From: Janthinobacterium sp. SUN073
GTDB lineage: Bacteria; Pseudomonadota; Gammaproteobacteria; Burkholderiales; Burkholderiaceae_D
Reading direction: 5' to 3'
Assembly (NCBI RefSeq): GCF_030397665.1
Contig: NZ_JAPUBT010000018.1
Coordinates: 1 to 47,320 of the forward strand
DNA: 47,320 bases
The notes under the pieces were generated by a model. The model saw only the letters and a list, made by a program, of their open reading frames with translations, ran no database searches and had not been told where the DNA came from. Position 1 is the stretch's first letter; each line of letters opens with the position of its first letter. Both the position numbers and the translations under genes were made by a program. This document shows, piece by piece, positions 47,198 through 47,320 of the stretch.

Positions 47198-47320
47198 TGA
47201 CCCGTCCTGGAATAAGTTGACACTTTTTCGTTACAGAGAAGGAGTGTCCGATGGAACAAGGGTTTCGACGCAGTCAGCGAGATTACAGCCTGGCTTTTAA
47301 ATTGAGCGTTGTCGAGCAGG
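47198..47320 (+). mobile_element. left end of an IS3-type insertion sequence (cut by window)
   Basis: Similarity to the copy 1 flank stops at about 47198, where TGACCCGTCCTGGAATAAG begins; this resembles the terminal repeats of IS3-type elements. The transposase gene starts 53 bases inside. The right end is outside the window, so family and target duplication cannot be confirmed. Confidence 0.65.
47251..47320 (+). CDS. IS3-family transposase OrfA (N-terminus only)
   Basis: Visible 23 residues MEQGFRRSQRDYSLAFKLSV then VEQ, the typical start of an IS3 OrfA helix-turn-helix protein that binds the element ends. GAAGGAG precedes ATG. The rest, and the expected OrfB by frameshift, lie outside. 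Confidence 0.7.
   Translation, partial: MEQGFRRSQRDYSLAFKLSVVEQ

Overview
The window joins a temperate siphovirus prophage (about positions 1-27,800, left end outside the window) to housekeeping DNA of a GC-rich betaproteobacterium (27,831-47,197), and ends inside an insertion sequence. The host order tRNA-Ser, lysC, tilS, accA, 3-methyladenine glycosylase, cysS, ppiA, ppiB, lpxH and the protein sequences fit Oxalobacteraceae, most likely Janthinobacterium or a near relative. This is a judgement from recognition, not a database result.

The prophage has two halves. From 1 to 15,637 the minus strand carries, in transcription order: a DUF4406 protein, small genes, a candidate late regulator, HNH nuclease, terminase small and large subunits, portal, ClpP-type prohead protease, HK97-fold capsid, connector, head closure, HK97-gp10, tail terminator, tail tube, a tail assembly chaperone pair with a clear -1 frameshift site, two small inserted genes, and the tape measure (cut by the window edge). 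Lysis and tail-tip genes must lie further left. Hairpins with T tracts sit between several of these genes.

From 15,634 to 27,766 lies the control, replication and early region. A LexA/CI-type repressor (plus) and a YdaS-like Cro (minus) diverge from three 15-bp operators; two more copies of the same operator cover a rightward promoter near 23,300. Leftwards run YdaS, YdaT, a possible helicase loader, an O-like initiator carrying clustered repeats that look like an origin, a P-like protein and a tyrosine integrase. Rightwards run small membrane and hypothetical genes, a DNA cytosine methyltransferase with about ten internal repeats, and an AlpA-like regulator next to tRNA-Ser(GCU), the probable attachment gene. 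CI is cotranscribed with a two-helix membrane protein ending in a zinc ribbon.

The host part holds lysC, tilS, accA, a glycosylase, cysS, two cyclophilins, lpxH, a DUF72 gene, a GntR/YtrA-type ABC transporter operon with a leader peptide, udk, a DUF2199 gene, a YceH-type gene, cysE, rlmB and rnr, then four identical tRNA-Leu(CAG) genes and the start of an IS3-type element. Two copies of a nested palindromic intergenic element lie at 30,980 and 42,541.
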